Source of the DNA: Salvelinus alpinus
Lineage: Eukaryota > Chordata > Actinopteri > Salmoniformes > Salmonidae
DNA: 64,000 bases
Assembly: GCF_045679555.1 (NCBI RefSeq)
Contig: NC_092090.1
Coordinates: forward strand, 29,539,702-29,603,701
Reading direction: 5' to 3'
Shown: positions 13,424 to 25,590 of the stretch, piece by piece
Layout: the number at the start of each line of letters is the position of its first letter
How positions within the stretch are numbered: position 1 is the first letter of the stretch
Notes under the pieces: generated by a model
What the model saw: only the letters and a program-made list of their open reading frames with translations
Databases searched by the model: none
Told to the model about the DNA's origin: nothing
Position numbers and translations under genes: made by a program

Positions 13424-16175
13424 TAGGCAGTCATAAGGGTTCAGTCAGATCCCCTCTCATCCCTCAGATTCATGATCCATAAATTAACCCTCTTCCATAT
13501 CAGAGTAAGGGAGAACAGTGACTCGTAAGGCAGTGGAGGCACACAAAATGTCTTGTCCTCCTTTCCTTCTTTCATTGGAACTTAAAGCCTGTGTGTCAGA
13601 AGTCAGCCCAGTGACATATATCCTACATCCCAGGTCCCTGCAGCAGCTCAAATGGACATAAGCCTGTTTTCCACATGCCAGCTCCGACAGCTGTGCATGC
13701 TCATATCCAGGTTGCCCAGAACACTTTTCCCCAGCTTTCCAAAAAGGGCATATCTGCCATTAGTATTGCCTTGAAGATAAAAGGGAACTGTAAACAGCTG
13801 AACTATGGAGAGAAAAGAGGAATGAAAAAGACTGAAAGAATTGGTTCCATCTGGCGCATTGAGTCAGAGAGCTACGGTGGCAGGGACTTGTGGTTATTGT
13901 GTAGGGAGTGTGCAGCTGCCATGAACAGTGTCAACCTGGGGTGCCCCTGCCCATAAAGAGGCGAATGGAGCTCTGTGGGATGGATATTTAAGGGGCCCGA
14001 CAGTGCTCAGCAAACAGCCGCCCACTCGACGAAAAGATGTCCACTGGACCATTCTTTAGAAAATTTGGCACTGAAAGTTAAAAGGAGACAAAAGCCAGCC
14101 TCTTGCGGCCTATGTGTTAGAGCGAGGCAGAGAGGAGATTTGTATGGACTGTTAATTAGGAATGGAGTTCTCATCCAGGTGGAAGGTCTTTTATAATGCT
14201 TTCATGTTAACGGAGTCGTTATCCATAGTCATTCTCCTCAACCTAAACACATGCTTGGTCCATGACGACAGGCACATACACCACATGAACAGTTCCAATG
14301 TGTCTCCACCATGTAAAAGGTTTATGAGGACCATATGATGTTATGCTAGGGACTGAGTGTCTGGAGTGGCTCCTCCTTCCCCTCTACCATGGTATTTACC
14401 CAGTAATTCAACCTCCAGACTCACATCTGATGTCGGACTTCCAACAGCAGTCCCAAAACCTCTTTCCTCGCTGAGAACGCACGGGAGAAAAATGAAATGG
14501 TCTTTTGAAGAGGAAAAATAATGCCTGTGGATACATGGGCCCATACACTCCTCATGTCCTCTGGTGAGTTGTGACGTCTGGAAAGAGGTTTCAGAGGTTT
14601 TACTCTGCTTTCCCTGGCTGGCTCATGGCTGTAAGTGAGCTCAGCTCAACAGTAGTTTGAAAACCTTGGAGTATGCTGATCAGCAGAAATGGTCGGGAGG
14701 ACATGTCTGCCAGAGAGGCCGAGACAGAGGTGTAGTAGCAGACTGGAGAACAAAATTAGAACAATGCTTCTATTTCTGGAAGCCATTGTGTCTGTTGTTA
14801 TTACTTGATTTCCACCAGAGACGTGGTGGTGCTGGATGGAAATTACACCAAGCCAAGGCTACTCCTCCGGAGGTTCATTTAAGTTCATCCATTGTGATGA
14901 CAAACACTAAATAACAACTTACTGTTATCATCACAGCCCAAACCATGAAAAGTGCTGTGTTCACCAAATCACATTGACATCTCATATTCGGTATGTAACT
15001 GCCAGGTGTTGATGAGCAAAGATGCATAGTTGAGTGTCTAAGAATCTTTATTGGATGATAAAGAAGCTCTTATCATTGAAGCCAGGTGCTCCGAGCTCCC
15101 GCCCCTCTCCTGTTCATCCACCCTTTAAAACATAGTCTAATTTGTTGAATACCAGGCCTGATGGACAGGACAAATATTAGCACATTCCTCTATGTGATGG
15201 GCTGGCCTGTGGGCCTGTTGACCTGTCAAGGCTGACAAGGCCATGGACCTAATGGCTTCACTATGAGATGAAACATTCCACAGCTCATGCACGTCACACA
15301 CACGCACACCCACATGCGAACACATACACACAAACTAGCGGGAGTAGCTTTGTATAGTATTTGTGTGTTTCGGTTACCCGATAAAGGGCTTACTTTTTAA
15401 CCATGAGTTTTCCCATTCAAGGACATGTTGAAAACAAAGAGCTCTTCTGTTCCACCCCAAACTGTCTCAGGAACACACACAGACTTGCCTCCTCAACAAG
15501 CAAGCATAGTTTGTGATCTAATGGTATAGTAAGGACATAGAAACTGGACATGTAGTAACTGATATTATCTAGCCTCATGATTTCCCCCCATAATGGATAT
15601 GCCTTTTGCTGTAGAATATGGTATGGCTACGACACAACAGGACAGGTATGAGTTAGTGGTTTGGATGGCAGATACTGTAAGTCATGTAGACAGTTTGGGA
15701 AAGAGTAAATGTCTTAGAATTTTTTTTGCCTTCTGTCTGGGGATCTAACTGTAACTGGTTCTGAGGAACCTGACGAGAATAAACATATACCTTGAACATT
15801 GTTGTTGATAGATAGGCCTGTTTATTTTTTACTCATGATTCAGAGAGATCATATCACAGGATAGTTATTTGTATTCCTTGTAATTACTGTGGAACAATAT
15901 TACTTGCTCAATCAGTGTTTATCTAGTGCACATCCCAAATGTAGGTAAAACAAGGAACTAATCTCCTTTGATGTGGAGTGTTTTCCATCAATCTATCTGT
16001 TTTTCCACCTCGTGTCCTGTAGTTCAAACAGAATACTGTATGCATTATGTATGAGCCTCAGTCATGCAGGGTCAGGGTTAACCTGCAGTTCACTTCTGGT
16101 TGTCTGTGGACCCCTGGGTGGGGTCAGAGTGGGTGTAAATCTGCCTGATGTCATCCTGCCTGCTGTCATTCCCCA
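13424..16175. other. no recognised gene
   Basis: Several short open frames occur (for example 13675-13956), but none has splice context, codon bias or recognisable motifs. A CA-rich patch lies at 15296-15330. I see no transposon ends. Confidence 0.4.
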
Positions 16176-16275
16176 TATGGCACCCTATTTCCTATAGTGA
16201 ACTACGTTAGACCAGGACCCATAAGGCTCTGGTCAAAGGTAGTGCACTATGTAGGGAATAGGGTGCTATTTGGGA
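16176..16275. repeat. small palindromic repeat
   Basis: The left arm 'atggcaccctatttcctata' is answered by the right arm 'agggaatagggtgctatttg' as an imperfect inverted repeat around a GGTC-containing centre. Related copies lie at about 49535-49598 and 61980-62048. It is a miniature fold-back element of the kind common in salmonids. Confidence 0.6.
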
Positions 16276-16879
16276 TTTAGACAATGTAAATGCAGCATGA
16301 CTCGACTAGAATGCAGAGGTGGGAGGACAGACAGCCTGTTGAAATGACAGTTGTTAGCTCTCTTTTGTCATAATTCCAGGCTGTGTCTTGTTCATAACGT
16401 TCGCTGAATGTTAAGTCAATACTCAAATTACATGTAAATATCTGACAGGTAGGTGCATTCCTGCATAGGTAGTTAACCCTTGTGGGTCAAACAAAGCTGA
16501 CGTCACACCCAGTGATGCAGTGGTGAGAAAATAGGTGGATAAACTCTGATCGCCTGTCTGTGAAAAAAGTAACGCCTACTTTCAAAGCATTTTTCTGCAA
16601 AAGGTGAGTAAACTGTCAAGCTAAAATAAAGTGTGTTTACTTGTGTTTACCCTCCACTACACCACTGGTCTCATCTGAGCATCTCTTCCTTGACATTTAT
16701 AAATTACTGAAAATATAAGTTTAGTATGCAGTGTTCTTAAATCTCATATACCAAGTGCCAGCAGTCAGTATTTTCATAATATGTGTGCAATGCTTGATAA
16801 TGTGTGTGATGTTAACAGAGAGGGGTGACCTGAGGGTGACCTGAACATTGACTGGTTAGCATCTAGCTGTCCTCTCAAG

Positions 16880-17190
16880 ATGAATCTTCTAACTGTGACT
16901 AATGCCTGTAATATGACCCAGGTTATCACTCAACCAGCTAGAGTGCATACCAAAAGTGTTGGATCTGTGACATCCACTTGTACTGATCATATCATTACTA
17001 ATGCTGCAGAGCTTTGCTCCAAAGCAATATCAGATTCCATTTTCTGTAGTGACCATAACATTGTGATAATAACAAGGAAAGACAAAGTGCCAAAGGTTGG
17101 GCCAAAAGTAATTAATAAGAGATCATACAAAATGTTTTCTCAGGACTCTTGCTGAAGATGTTAAAAATGTATGTTGGTCTGATGTTTTGA
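16880..17190 (+). pseudogene. L2-like LINE endonuclease fragment
   Basis: A 91-codon open frame (16880-17155) ends in SDHNIVIITRKDKVPKVGPK and RSYKMFSQDS, after TCTDHIITNAAELCSKAIS. This is the C-terminal part of the apurinic-type endonuclease domain of fish L2-like retrotransposons; the SDH motif is the catalytic signature. Everything upstream and the reverse transcriptase are absent, so it is a dead fragment. Confidence 0.75.
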
Positions 17191-17204
17191 ACAGAGGCCC
17201 ATTG

Positions 17205-17330
17205 CCAAGTAAAGCCCCCCTGCCCAACAACCCCGACGAAGCTGGGCCAATTGTGCACCGCCCTATGGGGGGGTCCCGGTTGGTTGTCCCGGCCAGTTGT
17301 GACATAGCCTGGGATCGAAACAGGAGGCCT
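17205..17330 (-). repeat. tRNA-derived SINE fragment, minus strand
   Basis: The blocks 'gccaattgtgcaccgcccta' and 'agcctgggatcgaaac' are the reverse of the body of the long SINE at 26294-26790 (there 'gacgcacaattggcctagcg'). Only the middle of the element is present. Confidence 0.55.
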
Positions 17331-17379
17331 ATAGCTTGTTTTTTAATGTGAAGAGATGGTATCAGTCTCTTTAAAATAT

Positions 17380-17578
17380 ATTTTTTTAACCTATATTTAA
17401 CTAGGCAAGTCAGTTAAGAACAAATTCTTATTTTCAATGACGGCCTAGGAACAGTGGGTTAACTGCGTTGTTCAGGGGCAGAACGGCAGATTTGTACCTT
17501 GTCAGCTGGGGGATTTGAACTTGCAACCTTTCGGTTACTAGCCCAATGCTCTAACCGCTAGGCTACCCTGCCATCTCC
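17380..17578 (-). repeat. tRNA-derived SINE, minus strand
   Basis: Read on the minus strand, it starts with a tRNA-like head. An A-box-like stretch 'gtagcctagcggttagagc' is followed by a B-box-like 'ggttgcaagttcaaatccc'. It ends in an A/T-rich tail at about 17380. It is a SINE rather than a tRNA gene because there is no foldable anticodon arm and a 100-bp non-tRNA body follows. Confidence 0.7.
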
Positions 17579-17701
17579 ACAAAGTCAGCTGGTTAACACC
17601 TTTCTGTTTACTCCCCAAAGCTCCATCTTGGACTTCTCTGACCCAAATCTCTCCATTGTTGTGAACTTGTGAAGTAGGTTGTGCATATAACCTATATCAC
17701 T

Positions 17702-17909
17702 ACACTTTTAGAAAAAAGGGTTCCAAAAGGGTTCTTTGGCTGTCCCCATAGGATTACTCTTTTAGGTTCCAGGTAGAACTCTTTTAGGTTCCATGTAGAA
17801 CCCTCTGTGGAAAGGGTCCTTCATAAAGGGTTATTCAAAGGGTTCTCTTATGGGGACAGCCGAAAAAAAAATGTGGGTTCTAGATAGGACCTTTTTCTCT
17901 AAGAGTGTA
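17702..17909. repeat. palindromic miniature element, copy 1 of 4
   Basis: The outer ends ACACTTTTAGAAAAAAGGG and CTCTAAGAGTGTAG are inverted. Inside, 'gggttctttggctgtcccca' pairs with 'tggggacagccga', so almost the whole element can fold into one long hairpin. Copies 2-4 lie at 25283-25520, 32077-32215 and 35413-35655. No coding potential. Confidence 0.7.
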
Positions 17910-18140
17910 GTCACGGGTGCCACATGGTAAATATTGGCTGATTGCACATAGAGTATGAGAAAGGTGCTGAGACATTGCTACAGTGAAAGTTCACCAATTC
18001 ACTTGTTGCCCTCAACTTGGCTTCTTTGTAATTACATGCTGAAACCTGCCTACTGTTCTTGCATTGCACAAGTAGCCTGTTAAAGGGCATTTATTTAACA
18101 ATCACTGCCATTTCCTTGTCATTACAAAGTGTTCCAGATA

Positions 18141-18672
18141 CACTGAGTGTACAAAACATTAGGAAAACCTTCCTAATATTGACTTGCACCCCTTTTTGCC
18201 CTCAGAACAGCCTCAATTCACCGGGGCATGGACTCTACAAGGTGTTGAAAGTGTTCCACAGGGATGCTGGCCCGTTTTGACTCCAATGCTTCCCACTGTT
18301 GTGTCAAGTTGGCTGGATGTCCTTTGGGTGGTGGACCATTCTTGATACACACGGGAAACGGTTGAGCGTTAAAAACCCAGCAGCGTTGCAGTTCTTGACA
18401 CACTCAGACCACCTACTACCGTACCCCGTTCAATGGCACTTAAATATTTTGTCTTACCCATTCACCCTCTGAATGGCACACATATACAATCCATGTATAC
18501 ATTGTCTCAAGGCTTTAAAATCCTTCTTTAACCTGTCTCCTCCCCTTCATCTACACTGATTGAAGTGGATTTAACAGGTGACATCAATAAGGGATCATAG
18601 CTTTCACTTGGATTCATCTGGTCAGTCTGTCATGGAAAGAGCAGGTGTTACTAATGTGTTGTACACTCAATG
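18141..18672. mobile_element. non-autonomous DNA transposon with TA target duplication
   Basis: The ends CACTGAGTGTACAAAACATT (18141) and 'tgttgtacactcaatg' (to 18672) are inverted and flanked by TA on both sides. The interior of about 530 bp has no transposase frame. The TA flanks suggest movement by a Tc1/mariner-type enzyme. Confidence 0.65.
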
Positions 18673-19149
18673 TAGGTATAGGCAGTAAGCCTCATATTTG
18701 GAAACTGTACTGATCTGAAGTACTTCCAAAATTGATACCTAGACCTATAAAGAATCCTGGGGTACTCTACATTTGTTTTGATAGAACCATTAGGATTAAC
18801 TGAGACACTTTTCAAATGTGTTTTTAATTGCTGTGGTTTATCAGTATGCCTGTCTTGATAAGTTTTCCTTTTTTCTAAGCATACTGTATTTGCTTTCCAG
18901 ATGTTACAATTAAAAGTGTTTTTACGCGCAGCCAACAGTATTTTTATAGCTGTGCATCTTTCAATAAGTCAAGGATTTTTTTTCTTCCATCAAGCTGTAG
19001 CAGGTATTTAAAAGAAATAGCGTAATTTTCAGACATCTGATATTCTGTCCAAATTTCATCAAATATTTAATGTGCTTCAGTTGTGGTTGGTGAAGTTTAA
19101 ACTGAGGGAGGAGGATTATAATTTTTTATGAGCATTGCCATATTTCTAT

Positions 19150-20440
19150 TACAGCGTATTGGATAACTGTCATTCATATTCCATTCACCCAGCTCAATGT
19201 ACCATCGATAGGTTTAGGCTACTACATGATACTCAAATACTCTCTACTCCCATCATGAGGTTGCTACAACCTAGCCTATGAATTAGAGTTTACAACATAG
19301 GTCACAGGTCGAGAGATAAATGTGAGTAATCATGGTGACAGTGACACATTCAATAACGCCTTGCACACTCTTGCTTGCATCTTGCTGATCTAGGGTGTAA
19401 TCATTAGTCCAACAGTTGCAAACGAGAGTTTCTATTGGACAAATTCATGTATGTTTATCCCCGTTCCGTTTGCTTCAGTTTTATGAAATGTTTTTCTACA
19501 GAATCAGCTGTCTGTGACCATGCAAAAAAAACTTCATATCATAACTGCTAACTGCTACACACAGCCTATATCATTGTCACCATATTAGTTAACGTCTCAT
19601 AGTCAACATAGCTACTAAAACTAAGGTGTTTAGTAAACCCGCTACAATCATGCAGTACAGTGTACAGTCAGCAAGCACTTTAGCAGTTACACCGGTGGGC
19701 CCAGGTGGCAATAAATTAATAAAACCAAAAGCTTATCTTGACATGGAAGAGTTCGAGGGTTGGATAGCCATAGCCAGCTAGCTAACATAGCATCCCTATA
19801 TGTTTGAGCCGGGTGTTTGAGTAGACCAAACTAGCTAGCTGCATTCACAAGCTAAGTGAAATTGAAAAAAATGCAACTAAATCTCTCTCTTTCTCTTGCT
19901 TCTTCATTTTTAAAGAATTGATTTGTTCAAAACTGTTTAACTATTGTCTTCCTCTCTCTTTATGTCAACTACCTACCAGATTTTATGCACTGCAGTGCTA
20001 GCTAGCTGTAGCTTATGCTTTCAGTACTTGATTTATTCTCTGATCCTTTGATTGGGTGAACAACATGTCAGTTCATGCTTCAAGAGTTCTGATAGGCTGG
20101 ACGACGTCCTCCGGAAGTTGTCATAATTACTGTGTAAGTCTATGGAAGGGGGTGAGAACCATGAGCCTCCTAGGTTTTGTATTGAAGTCAATGTACCCAG
20201 AGGAGGACGGAAACTTGTTGTCCTTCGGCTACATAATGGTGCTACTCTACAGAGTGCTGTTGAGGCTACTGTGGACCTTCATTGCAATTCAGTGTGTTTT
20301 AATAAATTATTTGGAGATGTGAATATGTTTAGTATAGTTTTATCTAAAAAGGATAACTTTTTTAAATGTTTCATTATTTTTATGAAATTCACTGAAGATG
20401 ATGGTCCTCCCCTTTCTCCTCTGAGGAGCCTCCACGGATG
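19150..20440. repeat. probable non-autonomous DNA transposon (long salmonid repeat)
   Basis: I recognise blocks such as 'gtaagtctatggaagggggt' and 'caaactagctagctgcattc' from abundant salmonid repeats. A right-hand 'ctctgaggagcctcc' resembles a known end. Open frames at 20056-20498 lie in the repeat and have no gene-like features. The left border was not found and the superfamily is a guess. Confidence 0.4.
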
Positions 20441-20811
20441 TGCTTTCATGTTCTGTTTTTGTCACATGCCTTTTAATGTTGATGACTGTAGTAAGTGAAA
20501 GCATGTACAGATGAAACTCCAGTATACCTTTGGGTACTTATGGTTGTGTGCACAGAAATAAATACAGACCAGAGCCTATGGCTGTGTTTGAGTGTAGCCT
20601 AATCACCATCACTGTACTCCAAGGCTCACATTCTGAATACCTTGGCTTTCCCTGCCTGCAGAAGATCCGAATGAACCAAAACAACTGCAGTTGTTAGGAT
20701 CTGTCAGGATATTCTGGCAATTCCCTGTGCTGCTGGATCAAAATGAAGACGTATGCTCTGTCCTCTCAGTCCACTAAAACAGGAAATAGATGACAGCAGG
20801 AATGCCTTCTC

Positions 20812-21800
20812 TCCTCATCTGTCTCTATAGGGCTCAGTGCCGTCTCCTCATCTGTCTCTATAGGGCTCAGTGCCGTCTCTCCTCATCTGTCTCTATAGGG
20901 ATCAGTGCCGTCTCTCTCCTCATCTGTCTCTATAGGGCTCAGTGCCGTCTCTCCTCATCTGTCTCTATAGGGCTCAGTGCCGTCTCTCCTCATCTGTCTC
21001 TATAGGGCTCAGTGCCGTCTCTCCTCATCTGTCTCTATAGGGCTCAGTGCCGTCTCTCTCCTCATCTGTCTCTATAGGGCTCAGTGCCGTCTCTCCTCAT
21101 CTGTCTCTATAGGGCTCAGTGCCGTCTCTCTCCTCATCTGTCTCTATAGGGCTCAGTGCCGTCTCTCTCCTCATCTGTCTCTATAGGGCTCAGTGCCGTC
21201 TCTCCTCATCTGTCTCTATAGGGCTCAGTGCCGTCTCTCTCCTCATCTGTCTCTATAGGGCTCAGTGCCGTCTCTCTCCTCATCTGTCTCTATAGGGCTC
21301 AGTGCCGTCTCTCCTCATCTGTCTCTATAGGGCTCAGTGCCGTCTCTCCTCATCTGTCTCTATAGGGCTCAGTGCCGTCTCTCCTCATCTGTCTCTATAG
21401 GGCTCAGTGCCGTCTCTCTCCTCATCTGTCTCTATAGGGCTCAGTGCCGTCTCTCCTCATCTGTCTCTATAGGGCTCAGTGCCGTCTCTCTCCTCATCTG
21501 TCTCTATAGGGCTCAGTGCCGTCTCTCCTCATCTGTCTCTATAGGGCTCAGTGCCGTCTCTCTCCTCATCTGTCTCTATAGGGCTCAGTGCCGTCTCTCC
21601 TCATCTGTCTCTATAGGGCTCAGTGCCGTCTCTCCTCATCTGTCTCTATAGGGCTCAGTGCCGTCTCTCTCCTCATCTGTCTCTATAGGGCTCAGTGCCG
21701 TCTCTCCTCATCTGTCTCTATAGGGCTCAGTGCCGTCTCTCTCATCTGTCTCTATAGGGCTCAGTGCCGTCTCTCCTCATCTGTCTATAGGACTCAGCTC
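20812..21800. repeat. minisatellite, about 28 units of 33-37 bp
   Basis: The unit is 'ctcctcatctgtctctatag' plus 'ggctcagtgccgtct'. I count 27 occurrences of the GCCGTCT core, with unit lengths switching mainly between 35 and 37 because of one extra CT dinucleotide. The array is nearly uniform except for one 'gggatcag' variant at about 20900 and degenerate last units. Long open frames here are a product of periodicity. The left flank shares no obvious unit. Confidence 0.95.
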
Positions 21801-22054
21801 CATTAGGGCTACTGCTGCTTCATATAACTACTTCCTTTAAACAAACAGCTTCTGACCAGAGCCCAGCACCCTCCCTCCTATACACCTCTGATCTCTCTGG
21901 ATTTTCTATTGACCTCCATAGAAACCAAAACACTTTGTAAGAGGGGTTGTGTCAGTGCTGAGACTGTATTTTAGATGAGAGTGGCATTTGAAGGGGGGAA
22001 ATTGTGCAGGGACATGTGGGCATCCAGGGACTGTTTATGGTGAAATGACGGCGT

Positions 22055-22215
22055 GGTCATTTATTTTTACGTCATTTAGCAGACGCTCTTATCCAGAGAG
22101 ACTTACAGTAGGGAGTGCACACATTTTCATACTTTTTTGGTACTGGTTCCCTGTGGGAATCAAACTCCCAACCCCGGCGTAATAAGCACCATGCTCTACT
22201 AACTGAGCCACACGT
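22055..22215 (-). repeat. HpaI-type tRNA-derived SINE, minus strand
   Basis: Read on the minus strand, it has an A-box 'tggctcagttagtagagc' and a diverged B-box 'gggagtttgattcccac', and ends in 'ggataagagcgtctgctaaa'. The + strand shows the reverse, 'catttagcagacgctcttat', at about 22073. It resembles the copy at 32261-32416 but is more diverged. Confidence 0.7.
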
Positions 22216-22439
22216 GATCACGGGTTACTAACACGGGTTCCTCTGGGTGCTGATGTCTGCCATGTCATGGACACCACAGAATGTGTGGCGTTATAGAGAA
22301 GCGTTGAAGAAACAACACATTTGATCTGAACATCCATTTCAACACAATAATACATGAATATATAATAAAGATGTTTTGGTGAAATGATGATAATGGCAAT
22401 GATATGAACTACATTATCAGGCAGAGAAATATGCAAGAC

Positions 22440-23100
22440 TAGAAGTCATTACCCTTTGATTGAATATAATGTTGATCAGAGTAGTGTAAATGTGATGGCC
22501 CGTTTGGCTCACATGCCGACTAGACCAAGCATGCGCGTGCGCCCGCCATTGAAATATCAACATGAACTCTGAACCAGCTATATTAATTTGGGGAAAGGTC
22601 GAAACACAAGAAACATTCATGGACATTTAGCTCGCTAGCTTGATGTTGCTAGCTAATTTGTCCTCGGATACAAACATTGGGTTTTATTTTACCTGAAATG
22701 CACAAGGTACTTCTTTTCTGTATCTTTGTAGAATTTTGACCCATTTTGAGTCTCTACTACGACAGTTAATCCACAGATGAAAGGGGAAACATGGTTAGTT
22801 TCTAGTAATCTCTTCTCTCTTCTTCTTTTTCTGTGGACTTTATATGACGGTTGGCAACCAACTTTAAGGTGCATTAACACCACCAACTGGAATGGAGTGT
22901 GGACCTCAGTTCATCTTTCAATCACCCACGCGGGTATATGCTCCTAAAAACCAATGAGGAGATGGGAGTTTTATTTTAGCGCCTGGCTACGCAGACGCCT
23001 GTTGAAGCACTCGAGCAGTTAGAATGAAATGATTGAATAACATGTATGTGTAAATGTATTTTGCAACGCTTGCACACGTAACGCGGGCGATGTGGTCATC
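22440..23100. repeat. possible interspersed repeat
   Basis: The block 'gactttatatgacggttggc' and its neighbours look like a repeat I associate with salmonid genomes. No ends, terminal repeats or target duplications were found. Open frames on the minus strand (22689-22886) show no recognised domain. Confidence 0.3.
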
Positions 23101-24194
23101 ATGTCAGTCAGATCAGAGAAACATGTCTCTCTCTCTGTTTAGCCTGAGTCCTCAGAGCCTTCATCAGCACACAAACTACAAGCCCCTAAAAGTAAAATCT
23201 GCAGTAAAACACAGCAAGGCTTTTTTTTCTAGCCCTCTTGGTGAACACGTTCATGGGAAGAGAGCAAGTCTGTTAATCTTGGCTGCTCTAGTCAAGCAGA
23301 GACGGATACAAACACACATTCCAATCAGAAGGGGATGGAGTGTCTCCTCTCTTTAGTTGGCTCTGCTTTGTTTGCAATTACTGGCTATTCTTGCCCACTT
23401 CAATCTCAAACAGCGATTTTAAGGGTGCACCGTAATTACAATTTAGAGATCGTGCTCTGTAATTTCTTTAATTCTACCTTTTAAAGTTTTGTGCTCTCTA
23501 AATTGATGGGAAAACAATGGAGTGAGATTGAAGGTTTCTTTTAAACAAGCCCAGATCTTCTGTCCAACTGGCCTGAATGATTCAGAAATATTTCTGCCGT
23601 TTCTGTGACAACCAAAGACATTTGTCTTCTGTTGTAAGACTTCAGGGACCATTCTCGTTTGGAGCGGTGACCTCATGATTACTGTATTTCCATTAATTTG
23701 TATGAGAAGAGAGAGAAAGAGGTGCTGGATTAACAGAGCAGAGCCTAGAGCACAGATGAGTCCCTCACACAGCACAGCCCTTTCTCTCCTTGGTTGTTGT
23801 ACTTTATGCTCTGGTGTTTACTCACACTGTTAGGAATCCAGTGAAGTCATCCATCTGATATCTGATATGGCACTCCCATGGCTGAGATTAAGCTCCATAT
23901 TTGTCATGGTTTTGGCCAAATATGCACAGAGCACATTGACCCACTTACACTCTCAAGGTCTCAAATTCAAGTGTGAGTGTTTTGGGTAATGCTTTATTTC
24001 ACATAACTAATTTTCTTATTACTGCAATATATTAACAGTAAGTAATGAATTGTTGTGATTTATAAACAACATGTACACTGCTACAAGTATACCCTCACCC
24101 AAACAATCACAAAGACTTCAATCTGTTGGATGCTGATGTATTGTCCATGTTACGGCTGGGGAGTTTCATGTGTTGTATCCTGTCTGTCTATCAG
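23101..24194. other. no recognised feature
   Basis: Non-repetitive A/T-rich sequence upstream of the first recognised dennd2b coding exon. I see no exon with conserved protein sequence. It ends in a pyrimidine-rich acceptor (TGTCTGTCTATCAG) at 24194. Confidence 0.4.
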
Positions 24195-24219
24195 GCGAGT
24201 GGGCGGTCCGAGGGTGACG

Positions 24220-24293
24220 ATGACTGCCAACAAAAGTTCCAAGGCTGCACCCCGAGCAAGAGGGGCTAATGTGCCCCGGGACATCCCCGACAG
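24220..24293 (+). CDS. dennd2b: dennd2b, first recognised coding exon
   Basis: The exon runs 24195-24293 with acceptor TATCAG and donor GTCAGT. The ATG at 24220 opens MTANKSSKAAPRARG, matching the start of the human protein (MTMTANKNSS) from its third residue. The codon aligned with the human initiator is GTG (24214-24216), so the second methionine is the likely start. It ends two bases into an arginine codon. An upstream 5' exon is expected but not proven. Confidence 0.8.
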
Positions 24294-25282
24294 GTCAGTT
24301 ACATCCCCACCAGCCTCTAAGCCAGGGGGAGGGACAGGGTGGAGGGAAAGGAGATGGCTCTCAACATGCACTATGATGTCAGTAATAACCAGTGCAGGTG
24401 CTCATATCCTTTATTGCCTCAGTCAGGACATTTTCTTCAGGTAGTAAAGCTATTTTTGTAAATCTGTACCGTGGGATCCCATTATGTGTCTGTGTTGAGT
24501 GATACACTGCATGCAGTAGGTGACATGGCTCATCAACCCACAGCTGTTAGCGTTACGCAATTATTAATAAGGAAGTACTGATTGTATTCTGCAGTATTCT
24601 GTCTGCCTTTTCTCTAGAGCAACAGGGATAGGACTAGTAGTATCTGCTTTTGTAAGCCATCCTCTACATTCTGGAATAGGGCCCCATTCAACAATAAACT
24701 CTTTGTGGTCTGAGCAGAGGCTTGTTTGAGTTACCATGTTGAGAGATGACATCTTCCTCCTGGAACAGAGAAACAAACAGGGCTCGTAATGAAAGTGCTG
24801 GCGATAGACTGTTCTGTTTTGTGATCAGTCTTTCCCTTCAACACTATATATACACACACTGTGTCCACTGAAACTAGGCTTAGAGTGAAGATTTAAGATC
24901 TACGGGAACTGGCATCAACTGGCATGGAATGCTTACATCGGACTCACAGGGGTGCAACTGCAAGCCTTCACCATCTGCTACTTGGTGTGTAGTCTGTCAG
25001 AATGTTAGTTTACCAAGTGCTACATGTCCTTGTATAACACAGCAGTCAGTGGCTATGGCTCTGACATGTTTTAGTTGGATCTCTTATGTGAATAACCTTG
25101 AGAAAGGCTGCCAGTTGGAAGCTAGCTACAGCCCTGGCTGGTACATTCACCCAGTGTGAAAACACCATAGCCTGTGAGGAGTTTAAACATGACTACCACT
25201 GACAGATATATTTTTTAAGATACATAGATTTTGTGCTGAGTAGTTGTTTTTCTGTTACCTCACCATGTCTCCTGAGTTAGCA
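24294..25282. other. dennd2b intron, no recognised feature
   Basis: Unique-looking intronic sequence between the first coding exon and the palindromic element at 25283. Short open frames on both strands show no motif. Confidence 0.4.
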
Positions 25283-25520
25283 CCTTTTTTTCTAAGAGTG
25301 TATCTATCTAGAACCTAAAAAGGTTATTCTGCTGTCGCTATAGGAGAACCCTTTGAAGAACCCTTTTTGGTTCCATGTAGGACCCTTTCCACAGAGTGTT
25401 CTACATGAAACCCAAAAGGGTTCTACTTGGAACCAAAAAGTGTTCTCCCTGGAACCAGAAAGGGTTCTCCTATGGGGACACCCGAAGAACCCTTTTGGAA
25501 CCTTTTATTTTAAGAGTGTA
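25283..25520. repeat. palindromic miniature element, copy 2 of 4
   Basis: It carries 'tttctaagagtgta' at the left and 'ttttaagagtgtag' at the right, with repeated 'gaacccttttt' and 'ggttctccta' arms that can fold back. It belongs to the family at 17702, 32077 and 35413. The left part is rearranged relative to copy 1. Confidence 0.65.
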
Positions 25521-25590
25521 GTTAGCCCTGGTCTCTTTATGATAATCTACTCAGGTTACATCAAGTGTTTGAATCTAATAACTGTACCCC

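Noticed and set aside
20812..21800. CRISPR-like array of direct repeats
   Set aside because: There are no unique spacers; units are head-to-tail, and the genome is vertebrate. The same applies to 62079-62735 and 32428-32655.
20790..21806. Overlapping long open frames encoding repeated LLICLYRAQCRLSSSVSIG-type peptides
   Set aside because: They are translations of the minisatellite. All frames show the same periodic peptides, and there is no start context or conservation.
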